Source: Phycisphaerae bacterium
Lineage (GTDB): Bacteria > Planctomycetota > Phycisphaerae > UBA1845
Assembly: GCA_029260015.1 (NCBI GenBank)
Contig: JAJDEB010000004.1
Span: 1 to 49,538 of the forward strand
Direction of reading: 5' to 3'
DNA: 49,538 nt
In this document: positions 8,097 to 16,152 of the stretch, in pieces
How positions within the stretch are numbered: the stretch's first letter is position 1
Layout of the letters: each line of letters begins with the position of its first letter
Translations under genes and position numbers: made by a program
Notes under the pieces: generated by a model
Seen by the model: the letters and a program-made list of their open reading frames with translations, nothing else
Databases searched by the model: none
Told to the model about the DNA's origin: nothing

Positions 8097-10130
8097 TTAC
8101 TGAATGGGCCCTTGATCAAAACCGGTACCACACACTTCGACATATTCGGCCAACACGCCCTCTTCTGCTTGACTGGTTGACGTTCTCAGTCTTATGTCGA
8201 TGCATGATTCACCGTCAGCTTCCGCCGAAATATCGACGGTGTCGGTCACATAAACGCCGGGCGTCTGATCGAAGATATTCAGCGTATCGGCTTCAATCCA
8301 ATCGGTGTCGCCACAAGCCCGCCATTCAACAATGAACAGGTCATTGTCGGACTCAGCTCTTGACGTCCACTCGAAGCGAATGAACAAACCCGTGATTCCG
8401 TCGACGTTGATGTCTTCTTGAACGACCTTGGTCTCCTGTGCAAAGACCGGGACGATGTCGAACTGATCGTCACCAAGGCTCAGGTTACCGTCGACGATTG
8501 CAGCATTGTCATCCGGATCGCCACCCTGCTGGGCTGATTCAAACTCGTCCCAGTTGTTACCGACGGTGTTGCTGTTCGGACGGTCGAAGTCATCACGGAA
8601 CGGGCAGAGTTCCTGCACGCCACAATCCGGTGGGTTTTCAAGCAAGGCTTCCGCCGACTCGAAGACCACTGCACCGATCGTTGCGACGGTTGCATCGTCA
8701 GCGGCTGACTCGAAGAAATCGACGCCGAGGAACGTGTAGCATCCGCCATCATCAAAGCCTTCAAGTTCATCATCCTCATTGACACGGTTGACTTCAAAGG
8801 CCATCAGATCGCGGGCTGCGATGCTGTTGAAGAAGTCGAGGTTCAGACCGTCAGCGTTGAGCGGCAAGTCGACGATCAAGAGCGATCCACCGACACCTGG
8901 TGCTGGGCCAACGCTGATGTAGCGGATGTTCTGCGTGCCTTGAATGGTTGCACGATCGTTACCGGCTTTTCCGAGGAAGCTGTCCAAACGCAGGACCGAG
9001 CAGATACCGTTGCCACCTTCACGCCAGATGAACATACGCATGGTGATCGGGTTGTCGGTGCCGTCGAGGTCATAACGATTCGGGACGGCTGCACGGTATG
9101 CAACGGTTCCAACACCAAAGTCACCGCATGGGCCCAATGACGGCTCGAACGTGTTGACTGCATTAAACGCCTCGCCCTGCATCTGATTGAAGGCTGCGTA
9201 GGTACCACCGGGAACCGTGAAGAACTGATCAATAAATACGCTGTTGAAGAGTGACGGGCCTGCGGCACCGTCTTCGCCGTCCTCACCATCTTCGCCGTCG
9301 AGGCCATTGCTGCCTGCCGGACCTGGGGCTCCGTCTTCACCGTCAAGACCATTCGTGCCAGCCGGACCTGCGGGACCCTGTGGGCCAGCGGGGCCTTGCG
9401 GACCTTCGGGACCACGTCCGTCAAGCACGTCGATCACACCGTCGGTGTTCACGTCTTCGCTGTAACCGCAAATGTCTTCCGGATCGATTGAAGGTTCAAC
9501 ATCCGGCGGACAGAAGCAGAAGCCTTCTTCACCGATTCCACGAACGCGGGCAGTCTGTGCTTCGACTTCGCCTTCCTCTTCTTCATCGCAGGGGTACATG
9601 TTCGTGCAATTGCCAAACTCATCCAAGAGCAGCGGGTGGCAGAAGTCCCTTTCGCCATTGGTGTTGATATCCCAAACATTGTCACCGTCTTCACCGTCTT
9701 CACCGTCCTGCCCATCGGAACCACTGGAACCTGACGATCCGCTCGGACCACGTGGGCCTGCTGGGCCTGCCGGACCTTCAGGGCCTGCCGGACCGGCGGG
9801 ACCTGCCGGGCCTTCTGCACCTTCCGTTCCGGGAAGTGACTGACCATCTTGTCCAGGTGCACCGTCTTCGCCAGGTTCTCCCTGAGCACCGGGTTCACCC
9901 TGCGGGCCAGCGGGACCTGCCTGGCCTCCTTGCTGCGGACCAAACAACTGCAAGGCCAAGGAACCAATCCCGAAGAGATCACGTACCCAGTCTTGCACAC
10001 CAAACAAACCGTTACTGCCACCGACGCAACCGGTCATCATCAGACCGCCAGCCGGCGCGACGAACAGTGCGGCTGCTACAAACGCCCCGGTCAGCTTTTG
10101 TCGCGATTTACTCCAACCCTTAGCTTTCAT
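8097..10130 (-). CDS. collagen-like (Gly-X-Y) surface lipoprotein
   Basis: A 677-residue protein with a hydrophobic signal segment ending LMMTGC (Cys35), which predicts a lipoprotein. Two collagen-like Gly-X-Y blocks occupy residues about 69-149 (GPAGPQGEPGAQGEPGEDG style) and 238-291 (GPQGPAGPQGPAGPAG style). They are separated by a Cys-rich acidic linker containing the calcium-loop-like NTDGVIDVLDG. The C-terminal 380 residues look like beta-sandwich extracellular modules. Bacterial collagen-like proteins form triple helices and act in adhesion or surface structure; the exact role here is unknown. GGAG about 10 nt upstream supports the ATG at 10130, and a strong terminator follows the gene. 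The Gly-X-Y DNA is itself repetitive and may vary in copy number by slippage. Phage tail fibres also carry such repeats, but the lipobox and lack of phage neighbours argue against that. Confidence 0.85.
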   Translation of the reverse strand: MKAKGWSKSRQKLTGAFVAAALFVAPAGGLMMTGCVGGSNGLFGVQDWVRDLFGIGSLALQLFGPQQGGQAGPAGPQGEPGAQGEPGEDGAPGQDGQSLPGTEGAEGPAGPAGPAGPEGPAGPAGPRGPSGSSGSSGSDGQDGEDGEDGDNVWDINTNGERDFCHPLLLDEFGNCTNMYPCDEEEEGEVEAQTARVRGIGEEGFCFCPPDVEPSIDPEDICGYSEDVNTDGVIDVLDGRGPEGPQGPAGPQGPAGPAGTNGLDGEDGAPGPAGSNGLDGEDGEDGEDGAAGPSLFNSVFIDQFFTVPGGTYAAFNQMQGEAFNAVNTFEPSLGPCGDFGVGTVAYRAAVPNRYDLDGTDNPITMRMFIWREGGNGICSVLRLDSFLGKAGNDRATIQGTQNIRYISVGPAPGVGGSLLIVDLPLNADGLNLDFFNSIAARDLMAFEVNRVNEDDELEGFDDGGCYTFLGVDFFESAADDATVATIGAVVFESAEALLENPPDCGVQELCPFRDDFDRPNSNTVGNNWDEFESAQQGGDPDDNAAIVDGNLSLGDDQFDIVPVFAQETKVVQEDINVDGITGLFIRFEWTSRAESDNDLFIVEWRACGDTDWIEADTLNIFDQTPGVYVTDTVDISAEADGESCIDIRLRTSTSQAEEGVLAEYVEVCGTGFDQGPIQ
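9240..9420 (-). repeat. repetitive DNA coding the second collagen-like block
   Basis: Nine-base periodic DNA rich in GGACC(T/C)GC(C/G)GG units encodes the second Gly-X-Y segment of the collagen-like lipoprotein. The first segment is encoded by about 9680-9925. Both are prone to slippage and assembly collapse. Confidence 0.7.
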
Positions 10131-10791
10131 AAGCTCTCGCTCCTTTTCTTCCTTAAGAGAAAAGTGGTCGTATTAAAATTCGTGTGATAGTGACCCAGCC
10201 TGTCCGAGACACACACGTTCTTTGATCAAAAACAATATGGGAGCTTTGTAATTTGCCCTAAACGAGACAGGTGCAGTTCGTTTCGATTTGAATCCGAATG
10301 TCTCAACCGTCGAAACACTCCAACGAAACAAGACTGCAAGACTCTGACAGGCGGCGACTCGGCCCAAAGCGGATATGCACCCCAGCACTACGCTTATCCC
10401 CATCAGCGGGATTTCGGCATCCTTGCTAACCCGATTCCCGTCGTCCGTCCCTTCCCCAAGAGACGAACTTCCTAAACATCAATCTGCACCCACCACGAAG
10501 TTGATAACTCCAAAGCAGATGCTCCCCATGCCGTCAGATCGTAAGCATTCGAAAAATCCATGTCAACTTAGAGTACACATTCTCAGGGTCGGACTGATAA
10601 TCTTGAAGCGTCGAACCCGCGATTCACGTTCATACCTGAAATTCGGGTAATATTACCCGCTATGTTATTCGGACTTTGGGTGCAAAATTCATGAGGCCCA
10701 CCGATCGAGGGGGGAACCGGCAGCGACCGGACCGACCAATGGTGAGATTGGCGTCGGTCAGCAGGTCATCAGTGGGATGACACTCATTCGG
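10131..10791. other. 661-bp non-coding region between preA and the collagen-like gene
   Basis: I see no credible gene in either strand; the ORFs present lack family resemblance and good start signals. It holds the ribosome binding site and leader of the collagen-like gene at its left edge, a 16-bp perfect palindrome at 10644-10659, and an imperfect inverted repeat (CCGACCAAT with ATTGGCGTCGG, about 10730-10760) shortly after the preA stop that may form its transcript end. Confidence 0.5.
10644..10659. promoter_or_regulatory. 16-bp perfect palindrome
   Basis: CGGGTAATATTACCCG is perfectly self-complementary. A second imperfect dyad (ACCTGAA with TTCGGGT) overlaps its left edge. It lies 133 bp past the preA stop and about 514 bp upstream of the collagen-like gene start, so it could be an operator for that gene or an unrelated protein-binding site. 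Confidence 0.35.
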
Positions 10792-12177
10792 CTAAACGTG
10801 CTGAGGTGGTTCGATCTTGTCGATCGTGCCAGCCGCCAAGCCCTTCTGATACTCGGACCAGCTCATCGGCGGACGACCGGTGTCGACCTCTTTCATGGTG
10901 ATGCACTGATCGACGGGGCACACGAGTGAACACATATTGCACCCGACGCAAGTGTCCTGATTGATCGTGAGAATGTTGACGTAGTCTTCCCCCGCGCCTG
11001 GAACGACAGTAATACCGCCGCTCTTAAGAACGTCAGCGCGGTGTCCGTTATGGGACAGAAAATCATCGACCGATTGCTTTTCCATTTTGATCGATTGATG
11101 GCAGCCGTCTTCGCAAGCAATGTAGCACAAGCCGCAATGGATGCACTTCTCTTGGTTGATCTCGGCGACGACCTTGTAGTTCAAATCCAAGTCGCCCCAA
11201 TGCTTGATGCGCGGCACCGACTTACCGACAAAGTCCGATACTGATTTGAAATTGTTCTCAAGCATCCAACCCTGCATCCCGCTGATGAGATGTTCAACAA
11301 TTCTGAAGCCGTAATGCATGACGGCTGTACACACCTGCACGCTGCTCGACCCAAGCAACATGAACTCCACCGCGTCCTGCCACGATTGAATACCACCGAT
11401 ACCGCTGATCGGAATATTGACGTTTTCATCACGGGCGCACTCAGCCACCATATTCAGCGCGATCGGTTTGACAGCCGGTCCGCAATACCCACCGTGACTT
11501 CCGTTGCCACGCACCGACGGTTTCGGCGCAAGAGTGTCGAGATCGATTCCGATAATTGAATTGATGGTGTTGATCAATGAGATCGCGTCAGCCCCACCTT
11601 CTGCGGCTGCGCGACCGACCGATGCAACATTCGTGATATTCGGTGTGAGCTTGACGATGACCGGAATCGTCGCGACTTCTTTGACCCACTCGGTGATCAT
11701 CTTGGTGTATTCGGGCACCTGTCCGACCGCTGCACCCATCCCGCGTTCGCTCATCCCGTGCGGACATCCGAAGTTCAGTTCGACTCCGTCAGCCCCCGCA
11801 TCCTGCGTCTGCTTGACGATGTCGTGCCACGTCTCCCGCTTGGTCTCAACCATCAGCGAAACGAACAGGGCGTGATCGGGGAAATCGCGTTTGACCTCGG
11901 AAACTTCGCGGAGATTGACCTCCAGCGTGCGGTCGGTGATCAGTTCGATGTTGTTTAGCCCCAGTACTTTACGACCGTCATAGTCCACTGCCCCATAGCG
12001 GGAGGAGACGTTGACAATGGGCTCATGGTTGAGAGTTTTCCAGACCACTCCGCCCCATCCGGCTTCGTAGGCCCGGCGAACCTGATACCCCGAATTCGTC
12101 GGAGGCGCAGATGCCAGCCAAAAAGGATTGGGGGCTTTGACACCGCAGAATTCCGTACTCAGATCAGGTAATGGCAT
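10792..12177 (-). CDS. preA: NAD-dependent dihydropyrimidine dehydrogenase subunit PreA
   Basis: The pyrimidine-reducing subunit, 461 residues. An FMN-binding TIM barrel with NFGCPHGMSERGMG carries the catalytic Cys138, equivalent to the CPHG cysteine of mammalian dihydropyrimidine dehydrogenase. Two C-terminal 4Fe-4S motifs follow: CIHCGLCYIACEDGC and CVGCNMCSLVCPVDQC. With PreT it reduces uracil or thymine to the 5,6-dihydro form using NADH. It is about 50 residues longer than Escherichia coli PreA. It is the last gene of a minus-strand set dihydropyrimidinase-preT-preA, 53 bp downstream of preT. No terminator with a T-tract follows; an imperfect hairpin is present around 10730-10760. Confidence 0.95.
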   Translation of the reverse strand: MPLPDLSTEFCGVKAPNPFWLASAPPTNSGYQVRRAYEAGWGGVVWKTLNHEPIVNVSSRYGAVDYDGRKVLGLNNIELITDRTLEVNLREVSEVKRDFPDHALFVSLMVETKRETWHDIVKQTQDAGADGVELNFGCPHGMSERGMGAAVGQVPEYTKMITEWVKEVATIPVIVKLTPNITNVASVGRAAAEGGADAISLINTINSIIGIDLDTLAPKPSVRGNGSHGGYCGPAVKPIALNMVAECARDENVNIPISGIGGIQSWQDAVEFMLLGSSSVQVCTAVMHYGFRIVEHLISGMQGWMLENNFKSVSDFVGKSVPRIKHWGDLDLNYKVVAEINQEKCIHCGLCYIACEDGCHQSIKMEKQSVDDFLSHNGHRADVLKSGGITVVPGAGEDYVNILTINQDTCVGCNMCSLVCPVDQCITMKEVDTGRPPMSWSEYQKGLAAGTIDKIEPPQHV

Positions 12178-12230
12178 GGCTGAAACCTCAATTTCGAATA
12201 AGCATTGGCGCGTGTGTCACCGTTTGGCAC

Positions 12231-13568
12231 TCAGTTGGCCAGCATCGCGTTGATTCCCCAGGCTGCGACCTTGCCTTCCTGAACGGCATCGACAATCTCG
12301 GCACCTTTGCTCGTGCAATCGCCACCAGCAAAGAGTTTGGCGATACTCGTCGCACCTGTTTTTTTGTCGATCGCAACTTTGCCGTTATCAACTTTCAAGT
12401 CTGGCATGGTCTTGAGTAGATCAAGCAGCGGGACTTGTCCGAGCGCCTTAACGATCATGTCGGCGTGAATGACAAATTCGCTGCCCGCGATGGTTGAGAG
12501 CTTTCCCTTGCGCGACGACGGATCGTCAAGCTTGGTTCGAATAAACTCAACACCAGTGGCAACACCGTTGTCCACGATGACGCGTGTTGGCTGGGCGTGC
12601 CATTCAAACTGTACGCGATCGGCTTTCATGTATTCATATTCGTATGCAAACGCAGGCATCGCTTCTTCGCCGCGTCGATAGGCAACGGTCACCTTCTTCG
12701 CGCCGAGTCGCGTCGCTTCGGTCGCAACGTCTGCCGCAGTGTTGCCCGCACCGATCACCAAAACATGCTCGCCAACTTCGCAATCTTCATATGGTTTGGT
12801 GTGCGTCTGGAAAATAAAATCAAGCGCTTCCCAGGCACCCGGTGCATCTTCATTATCGATGCCCAAGGGTGATGTGCGCCCCAAACCAATGCCCATAAAC
12901 ACCGCGTCGTATTCATCCACCATCTTAAGGAGCGACGGCGCATCGACGTGTTGATTCAATCGAATGTCCACACCGATCTGCTTCACCAACTCGACTTCCG
13001 TCAAAGCGAACTCGGTCGATATTTTATACGCCGAAATCCCCAGCGTATTGAGCCCGCCCGGAATATCGCGGGCTTCAAAGACCGTCACATCGTGTCCGGT
13101 TTTTCGCAATTCATGAGCACATGACAACCCCGAAGGGCCCGACCCAATCACCGCCACCCGCTTGCCTGTCGCAGGCCCCGCTTCAAATAATTCAACGCCC
13201 TTCGCGCTGGCAGCGTCACATGCAAACCGTTGCAACCGGCCAATCTGCACCGGCGATTTGAGCAGCGTATTGTCCACGCACGCACCCTCGCACAGCACCT
13301 CCGTCGGACACGCCCGAGCGCAACTGCCACCGAGGATGTTGTCTTCGAGAATCGTATGAGCCGCACCGATCGGATTGCGGTGCATGATCTGCCGGATGAA
13401 TTTCGGAATGTCGATATGCGTCGGGCAGGCCCGGGTACACGGTGCATCGAAGCAGAACAAACACTTCGCCGACTCCATCAGCGCCTCATCATGGCCAAGC
13501 GGTGGCGGCATGTCGGCAAAATTCTGCTTGAGCGTTTCAGCACTTAGTTTGTCACCCGCACGGGCCAT
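12231..13568 (-). CDS. preT: NAD-dependent dihydropyrimidine dehydrogenase subunit PreT
   Basis: The electron-input subunit, 445 residues, of the glutamate synthase small-subunit type. N-terminal cysteines in CLFCFDAPCTRACP and CARACPTEVLCEGAC would bind two 4Fe-4S clusters. GSGPSGLSCAHEL is the FAD-binding Rossmann motif and GAGNTAADVA the NAD(P)-binding motif. It passes electrons from NADH through FAD and iron-sulfur centres to PreA. The order preT then preA matches the Escherichia coli preTA operon. The gene lies about 100 bp downstream of the dihydropyrimidinase gene, and a 65-bp palindromic repeat fills most of that gap. Glutamate synthase small chain is the only realistic alternative by family, and the adjacent preA makes it unlikely. 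Confidence 0.93.
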   Translation of the reverse strand: MARAGDKLSAETLKQNFADMPPPLGHDEALMESAKCLFCFDAPCTRACPTHIDIPKFIRQIMHRNPIGAAHTILEDNILGGSCARACPTEVLCEGACVDNTLLKSPVQIGRLQRFACDAASAKGVELFEAGPATGKRVAVIGSGPSGLSCAHELRKTGHDVTVFEARDIPGGLNTLGISAYKISTEFALTEVELVKQIGVDIRLNQHVDAPSLLKMVDEYDAVFMGIGLGRTSPLGIDNEDAPGAWEALDFIFQTHTKPYEDCEVGEHVLVIGAGNTAADVATEATRLGAKKVTVAYRRGEEAMPAFAYEYEYMKADRVQFEWHAQPTRVIVDNGVATGVEFIRTKLDDPSSRKGKLSTIAGSEFVIHADMIVKALGQVPLLDLLKTMPDLKVDNGKVAIDKKTGATSIAKLFAGGDCTSKGAEIVDAVQEGKVAAWGINAMLAN

Positions 13569-13608
13569 GTTAGTTCCTCAAGGGTCGAATGGCGATAAAT
13601 TCGATTGC

Positions 13609-13673
13609 GTAGGGTGGGCCGTGCCCACCACTCCGTAAAACGTTCAAAAGACGGTGGGCACGGCCCACCCTAC
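13609..13673. repeat. 65-bp palindromic repeat, copy 2, supplying a stop codon
   Basis: Arms at 13609-13629 and 13653-13673 are identical in sequence to those of copy 1 at 6409-6473 and enclose a loop of the same 23 nt length. The TAG stop of the dihydropyrimidinase gene (13670-13672) lies inside the right arm, so the repeat now sets the C-terminus of that protein. Confidence 0.85.
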
Positions 13674-15085
13674 AACTTCCCGGCGCTTTTGCGGGACATC
13701 CACTTGCCCCAGCCGTTCTTGCCGCAGAACTTGTAGTCGTCCACGATCATCTTGCCTCGGCTGAACGTGTTGCGCGCAAAGCCAGCCAGCGACCAGCCCT
13801 GGAACGGACTCCAATCGGTATTGGTTTCCATGTTCGCGTGATCGACCTTGATGCGTTTTTTCGGATCGAAGATGGCAATGTCGGCATCGCTGCCCGGTGC
13901 GATCACGCCCTTCTTCGGATAGAGGCCCATGACCTTCGCCGGATTGGTGCAGCACTTCTCGACGAACTGCTTCATCGTCAGGCGCTTCTTCAACACACCG
14001 TGCGTGTACACAATCGGCAACAGCGTTTCCAGCCCGGGCATGCCCATCGGGATTTTCGTCCAGTCGCCGTTCCACATGGCCTTCTGCTCACGCGTGAACG
14101 AACACGTGTCGGTCGAAACCACGCACACGTCGTCTTGTTTCAAGCCCTGCCACAAACGCTTTTGGTCGGCTTTCTTTTTGATCTGCGGGCAGCATGCATA
14201 CAGATGCCCATCTTTTTCGGCGAACAACGAATCGTCGAGGACCAGGTACTGCGCGCACGTCTCGGCGTGAACGGGAATCTTTTTCTTGCGGGCTTCGTGG
14301 ATGATGTCGGTTCCTTCGCCCGTTGACATGTGGACGATGTACAGCGTGCCACCGGTGACCTCTGCCCACTTCACCGCACGCTGAATCGCTTCGGCTTCGA
14401 TGTAGTTGGGGCGGGTGATGCCATGCAGCTGCGCACCGTATTTCTTCATCAACGCCTTGGTGTGATGTCGTTCGATCAACTCATCCAGCACACGACTCGA
14501 CTCCGCGTGAATTAAGAGCATCGCGCCGAGTTTCTTGCAATTTTCGAGGGCACCGAAGATCGCACGATCGTCGGATTGCCAACCCTCCGACTCGTAGATC
14601 ATAAATTCCTTAAACGTCGGGCAACCCTTCTTGACCATCTTGGCCATCTCGGGTCCGTGGCGGTCCCAGTTGGTGATCGCCATGTGGAAGCAATAATCGA
14701 TGCAGGTTATCGGGTCGGCTTTCTTGCGCCAGGCGTCGTATGCCGTTGACATTGATTCCTTGCCATACGGAATCGCAAAGTCGATCACGCTCGTCACCCC
14801 ACCGCGGGCTGCCGCCTTGGTCCCCGAGTCGAAATCGTCGCTCGACACCGTTCCGCAAAACGGAAGCTCCAGATGCACATGCACATCCAGTCCGCCGGGG
14901 ATGACATACTGCCCTTTCGCATCGACGATTTTCGCTGTGCTACGTCCGCCCTTGGTCGAGCTGCCATTGCCCACCAACTCCTTGCGAACGGCTGCGATCT
15001 TTTGACCCTTGATGCCAACGTCTACTTTCTTCGGGCCGGTCGCGGTGTATACCGTACCGCCCGTGATGATCGTGTCGTAACCCAT
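13670..15085 (-). CDS. dihydropyrimidinase
   Basis: A cyclic amidohydrolase of 471 residues that opens dihydrouracil or dihydrothymine to the N-carbamoyl-beta-amino acid. The binuclear metal ligands are visible: H69 and H71 in DVHVHLE, the carboxylated Lys at about 159 in TFKEFMIYES, a His in LLIHAE and another in VHMSTGEG, and the Asp in STDTCSF. The start MGYDTIITGG is typical of the family. It heads a minus-strand set with preT and preA, separated from preT by 101 bp containing a palindromic repeat, and the TAG stop lies within that repeat. A 16-bp palindrome about 95 bp upstream of the ATG is a candidate operator. D-hydantoinase is the same fold and cannot be separated biochemically, but the context fixes the physiological role. 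Confidence 0.93.
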   Translation of the reverse strand: MGYDTIITGGTVYTATGPKKVDVGIKGQKIAAVRKELVGNGSSTKGGRSTAKIVDAKGQYVIPGGLDVHVHLELPFCGTVSSDDFDSGTKAAARGGVTSVIDFAIPYGKESMSTAYDAWRKKADPITCIDYCFHMAITNWDRHGPEMAKMVKKGCPTFKEFMIYESEGWQSDDRAIFGALENCKKLGAMLLIHAESSRVLDELIERHHTKALMKKYGAQLHGITRPNYIEAEAIQRAVKWAEVTGGTLYIVHMSTGEGTDIIHEARKKKIPVHAETCAQYLVLDDSLFAEKDGHLYACCPQIKKKADQKRLWQGLKQDDVCVVSTDTCSFTREQKAMWNGDWTKIPMGMPGLETLLPIVYTHGVLKKRLTMKQFVEKCCTNPAKVMGLYPKKGVIAPGSDADIAIFDPKKRIKVDHANMETNTDWSPFQGWSLAGFARNTFSRGKMIVDDYKFCGKNGWGKWMSRKSAGKL

Positions 15086-15177
15086 ATTGCAAATCTCGCT
15101 TGATAGAGATGCCCAAGAAAATGCGCCGCAATCTGTATGTTGCGCGCTAAGGGATCACTCGGTCAAGTAAAGAATGG

Positions 15178-15193
15178 TTTCAAGGCCTTGAAA
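15178..15193. promoter_or_regulatory. 16-bp perfect palindrome upstream of the dihydropyrimidinase gene
   Basis: TTTCAAGGCCTTGAAA is perfectly self-complementary and lies about 93-108 nt upstream of the dihydropyrimidinase ATG, between that gene and the rpsD terminator. A further half-site (ATTTCAAGG, about 15224) follows. This is the expected place for an operator controlling the dihydropyrimidinase-preT-preA set. Function is inferred from symmetry and position only. Confidence 0.4.
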
Positions 15194-15287
15194 TGGGAAG
15201 AACCAAACCGCCCCCCCCACATTTCAAGGGAGGGGACTGACCTCAAGCGACATGCGCGGATCGACGGAGCCCGCTGGGGTACGGACA

Positions 15288-15320
15288 CAAAAAAACACTG
15301 GCAAACAAACTGCCAGTGTC
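15288..15320 (-). terminator. intrinsic terminator of rpsD
   Basis: ACACTGGCA (15295-15303) and TGCCAGTGT (15311-15319) pair over 9 bp with a 7-nt loop. On the minus strand the stem is followed by a run of seven T, 45 nt past the rpsD stop. A T-run also follows on the plus strand, so it may work in both directions. Confidence 0.85.
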
Positions 15321-15366
15321 TTGATTTTTTTGAATCGGTCGCCAACTTGGCTGCGTCGATCTGTCG

Positions 15367-15975
15367 TTAGCGGGTGTAGTATTCGATGATCGAACCAAAT
15401 TCGACCTCGAATGGCAGTCGCACGTCTTCGGGAACGGGCAGACGGACAATGCGGCCTTCCAACTTGCCCTCTTCAACACCGAGCCACTCGGGAGGCAATG
15501 GACCTTCGCAGGTTTCGGCGCACTCTTTAACGAATTTCTGACTGCGGTCGCGAACGGTGATGACGTCGCCAACCTTCACATGCTGCGAGGGGCGATCTGC
15601 CTTGCGTCCGTTGATCAAGAAGTGCCCGTGAGCGACGGCTTGCCGCGCCTGCCAAATGGTGCGCGCCCAACCGAGACGACGGACCGTGTTGTCCAAACGG
15701 GTTTCGAGCAACTGCTGAATCGCGGTCAACGTACCACGTTTTGACGACGTTGCTTTGGCCATGTACTTGCGGAACTGACCGTCGCGAATGTTATAGTAAA
15801 AGGCGATTTTCTGCTTCTCGATGAGCTGTGTGCCGTAAAGACTCGGGCGGCCACGACGAAAGCCGTGCATCCCGGGACGATTGGCTTTGTTGGGGTTAAG
15901 GTGCTTTGCCGTCTCACAAATCGGCACGCCAACACGGCGCGTCAACCGCACCTTTGGTCCTGTATAATTACCCAT
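15367..15975 (-). CDS. rpsD: 30S ribosomal protein S4
   Basis: Protein of 202 residues with the S4 N-terminal domain (MGNYTGPKVRLTRRVG, then LNPNKANRPGMHG) and the S4 RNA-binding domain around LETRLDNTVRRLGWARTIWQARQAVAHGHFLINGRK. It binds the 5' domain of 16S rRNA and nucleates 30S assembly. The N-terminal region lacks the four-Cys zinc motif, so this is the zinc-free form. AGGA about 11 nt upstream supports the ATG at 15975. It is not in the usual alpha operon with rpsM, rpsK and rpoA; here it stands alone amid catabolic genes, with its own terminator. Confidence 0.97.
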   Translation of the reverse strand: MGNYTGPKVRLTRRVGVPICETAKHLNPNKANRPGMHGFRRGRPSLYGTQLIEKQKIAFYYNIRDGQFRKYMAKATSSKRGTLTAIQQLLETRLDNTVRRLGWARTIWQARQAVAHGHFLINGRKADRPSQHVKVGDVITVRDRSQKFVKECAETCEGPLPPEWLGVEEGKLEGRIVRLPVPEDVRLPFEVEFGSIIEYYTR

Positions 15976-16152
15976 ATCGAGAAACGTCCTTCCAAATCGA
16001 GTCAGTCAGGCCATACGGGGGCGGACCCCTCATCACACGCGCACACCCCTCGGCCTTGAGAGGTGGAATCGGGTATCATACAGACCTCGAAAAAAGGGTC
16101 AACCGCTCTGGCCCCTTGCAAAGGTACACAGTCGAATTCATCCGAATACCGC

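Noticed and set aside
8097..10130. Collagen-like gene as a phage tail fibre
   Set aside because: It has a lipoprotein signal, its own terminator and no phage genes nearby.
10644..10659. TAATATTAC core resembling the nick site of geminivirus and circovirus rolling-circle origins
   Set aside because: No Rep protein, iterons or plasmid-like context. The core is simply the centre of a palindrome.
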